Source: JANXSS01 sp043729515 | GTDB taxonomy: Bacteria; Pseudomonadota; Gammaproteobacteria; Burkholderiales; Burkholderiaceae_D | Assembly: GCA_043729515.1 (NCBI GenBank) | Contig: JAYTLK010000174.1 | Location: 1-5,954, forward strand | Reading direction: 5' to 3' | DNA: 5,954 nucleotides | In this document: positions 4,918 to 5,954 of the stretch, piece by piece | How the letters are laid out: each line of letters opens with the position of its first letter | Numbering within the stretch: the stretch's first letter is position 1 | Notes under the pieces: model-generated | Databases searched by the model: none | Told to the model about the DNA's origin: nothing | Seen by the model: only the letters and a program-made list of their open reading frames with translations | Translations under genes and position numbers: made by a program

Positions 4918-5954
4918 ATGAAAGTTTCCCTGGCTCGACAAGTGAAGATTGCCATCCTGACGCTGACGGTCCTGATGTTCATGCCGTCGCTGTCGGTTGC
5001 AGCAATCGATGGCCGTGGCGATCTGCGGGCGATCGACGCCACCGAATGGGGCACCAGGCAAGCCAGGCACCTGCTCGAACGGGCCGGATTCGGCGCAACT
5101 CCCGAGGAAGTCGCGCGACTTGCGGCAATGTCGCCGCAGGCCGCAGTCCGCAGCCTGGTGGAATTCGACGACATGTCCGACCCGAAGGACCGCTTCGACG
5201 AATCTGGCGCACATGATCCCGGGCTCGAACCGTTCCCGCCGTCCCGCCCGGCAGCCACCGATCTGGCCAGGAAAACCGGCGCTGCACTGGGGGTGACGAT
5301 CAAGCCGGCCGGCAACCGGCGCCTGCAACCGGTGGCGGACCGTTTTTTCTACTGGCTGCGGGCGAGTCGCCTCGAGACCGAACGCATGTCGATCTGGTGG
5401 GCAAACCGGATGTTGAGCAGCCCTCATCCGCTGCAGGAGAAAATGGCCCTGTTCTGGCACGGCCACTTTGCCAACAGCGAAGAAAAAGTGCGTGACTACC
5501 GCAAGCTCCTGAAGCAGAACATCCTGCTGCGACGCCTCGGCACCGGCAGCTTTCGGGATCTGATGGTTGCCATGGCCCAGGATCCGGCGATGCTTGCCTA
5601 CCTGGACGCGGGAGTAAACGTCAAGGGCTCCCCGAATGAAAACTTCGCCCGCGAGATCATGGAAATGTTCACCATGGGCGTCGGCAATTACTCCGAGCAA
5701 GATATCCGCGAAGCGGCCCGCGCTTTCACGGGCTGGAATTTTCGTGACCTCGATTTTGTTGTCGCCGCCGATCACCATGACATGGACAGCAAGACTGTCC
5801 TCGGCAGAAGTGGCAATTTCGACGGCGTGCAGCTGATCGACATCATCCTGGCACAACCGGTCACTGCAGAATATCTGGCAGAAAAGCTGTACCGTTTTTT
5901 CGTCCTGGACGACATGCCGCCGGCCTTGAAAAAGCAGCTTGGCGCACAGTTACG
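4918..5954 (+). CDS. DUF1800-family secreted protein, C-terminus cut by the window edge
   Basis: 345 complete codons are visible. Residues 1-28 look like a Sec signal peptide: basic start (MKVSLARQVK), a hydrophobic core (11-22) and likely cleavage after SVA (26-28). The mature part matches the DUF1800 family: HLLERAGFGATPEEVARL (51-68), ERMSIWWANRML (155-166), QEKMALFWHGHFA (173-185), LRRLGTGSFRDLMVAMAQDP (204-223), GSPNENFAREIMEMFTMGVG (237-256) and AARAFTGWNF (266-275), then KTVLGRSGNFDG (292-303). Family members run to about 450-550 residues, so perhaps a quarter to a third is missing. Function is unknown. The gene is often followed by a DUF1501 gene, which would lie beyond the window. 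The start at 4918 gives a complete signal peptide; later candidates (GTG 4942, ATG 4975) would shorten the basic or hydrophobic part and also lack ribosome sites. A long minus-strand open frame over 4894-5856 is its shadow. Confidence 0.92.
   Translation, partial: MKVSLARQVKIAILTLTVLMFMPSLSVAAIDGRGDLRAIDATEWGTRQARHLLERAGFGATPEEVARLAAMSPQAAVRSLVEFDDMSDPKDRFDESGAHDPGLEPFPPSRPAATDLARKTGAALGVTIKPAGNRRLQPVADRFFYWLRASRLETERMSIWWANRMLSSPHPLQEKMALFWHGHFANSEEKVRDYRKLLKQNILLRRLGTGSFRDLMVAMAQDPAMLAYLDAGVNVKGSPNENFAREIMEMFTMGVGNYSEQDIREAARAFTGWNFRDLDFVVAADHHDMDSKTVLGRSGNFDGVQLIDIILAQPVTAEYLAEKLYRFFVLDDMPPALKKQLGAQL

Noticed and set aside
4894..5856. A 320-codon minus-strand open frame opposite the DUF1800 gene
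   Set aside because: The plus strand carries a full set of DUF1800 motifs and a signal peptide; the antisense peptide has none.

Overview
The window looks like ordinary, gene-dense chromosome from a GC-rich betaproteobacterium. Burkholderiales is most likely, and Oxalobacteraceae or a close relative is plausible. This rests on recalled family resemblance: the partial first gene resembles the Burkholderia type of DSF synthase (RpfF), and it sits with a formyl-CoA transferase and an HPP/CBS membrane protein. No search was run. I see no tRNA, rRNA, IS element, CRISPR array or phage gene.

Layout. Bases 1-536 (minus) hold the N-terminal 178 codons of rpfF, whose product would make a cis-2-unsaturated fatty acid quorum signal. 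Bases 537-843 are intergenic and AT-rich. They hold a candidate rpfF promoter and a strong minus-strand intrinsic terminator. Bases 844-3084 (minus) are a tight two-gene operon: frc (formyl-CoA:oxalate CoA-transferase, YfdW-like) followed after 9 bp by a PIG3-type NAD(P)H quinone oxidoreductase. The operon looks complete, with a promoter at 3112-3141, near-perfect ribosome binding sites and the terminator at 741-783.

Bases 3085-3525 separate frc from the divergent plus-strand gene at 3526-4758. That gene encodes an HPP-family membrane protein fused to two cytoplasmic CBS domains. After a 159-bp gap with a hairpin, a secreted DUF1800-family protein starts at 4918 and runs off the end. Its ATG lies exactly where transcription should start from a TATACT -10 box, so it may be translated from a leaderless mRNA.

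How the genes relate. frc and the oxidoreductase are co-transcribed. Frc activates oxalate as its CoA thioester, but its usual partner oxalyl-CoA decarboxylase is not visible. rpfF is a separate unit insulated by the terminator. The HPP/CBS and DUF1800 genes have no evident functional link to the others. I found no convincing undescribed system. The points most worth checking are the RpfF identity and its missing partner, the active-site substitutions in Frc, and the leaderless DUF1800 start.
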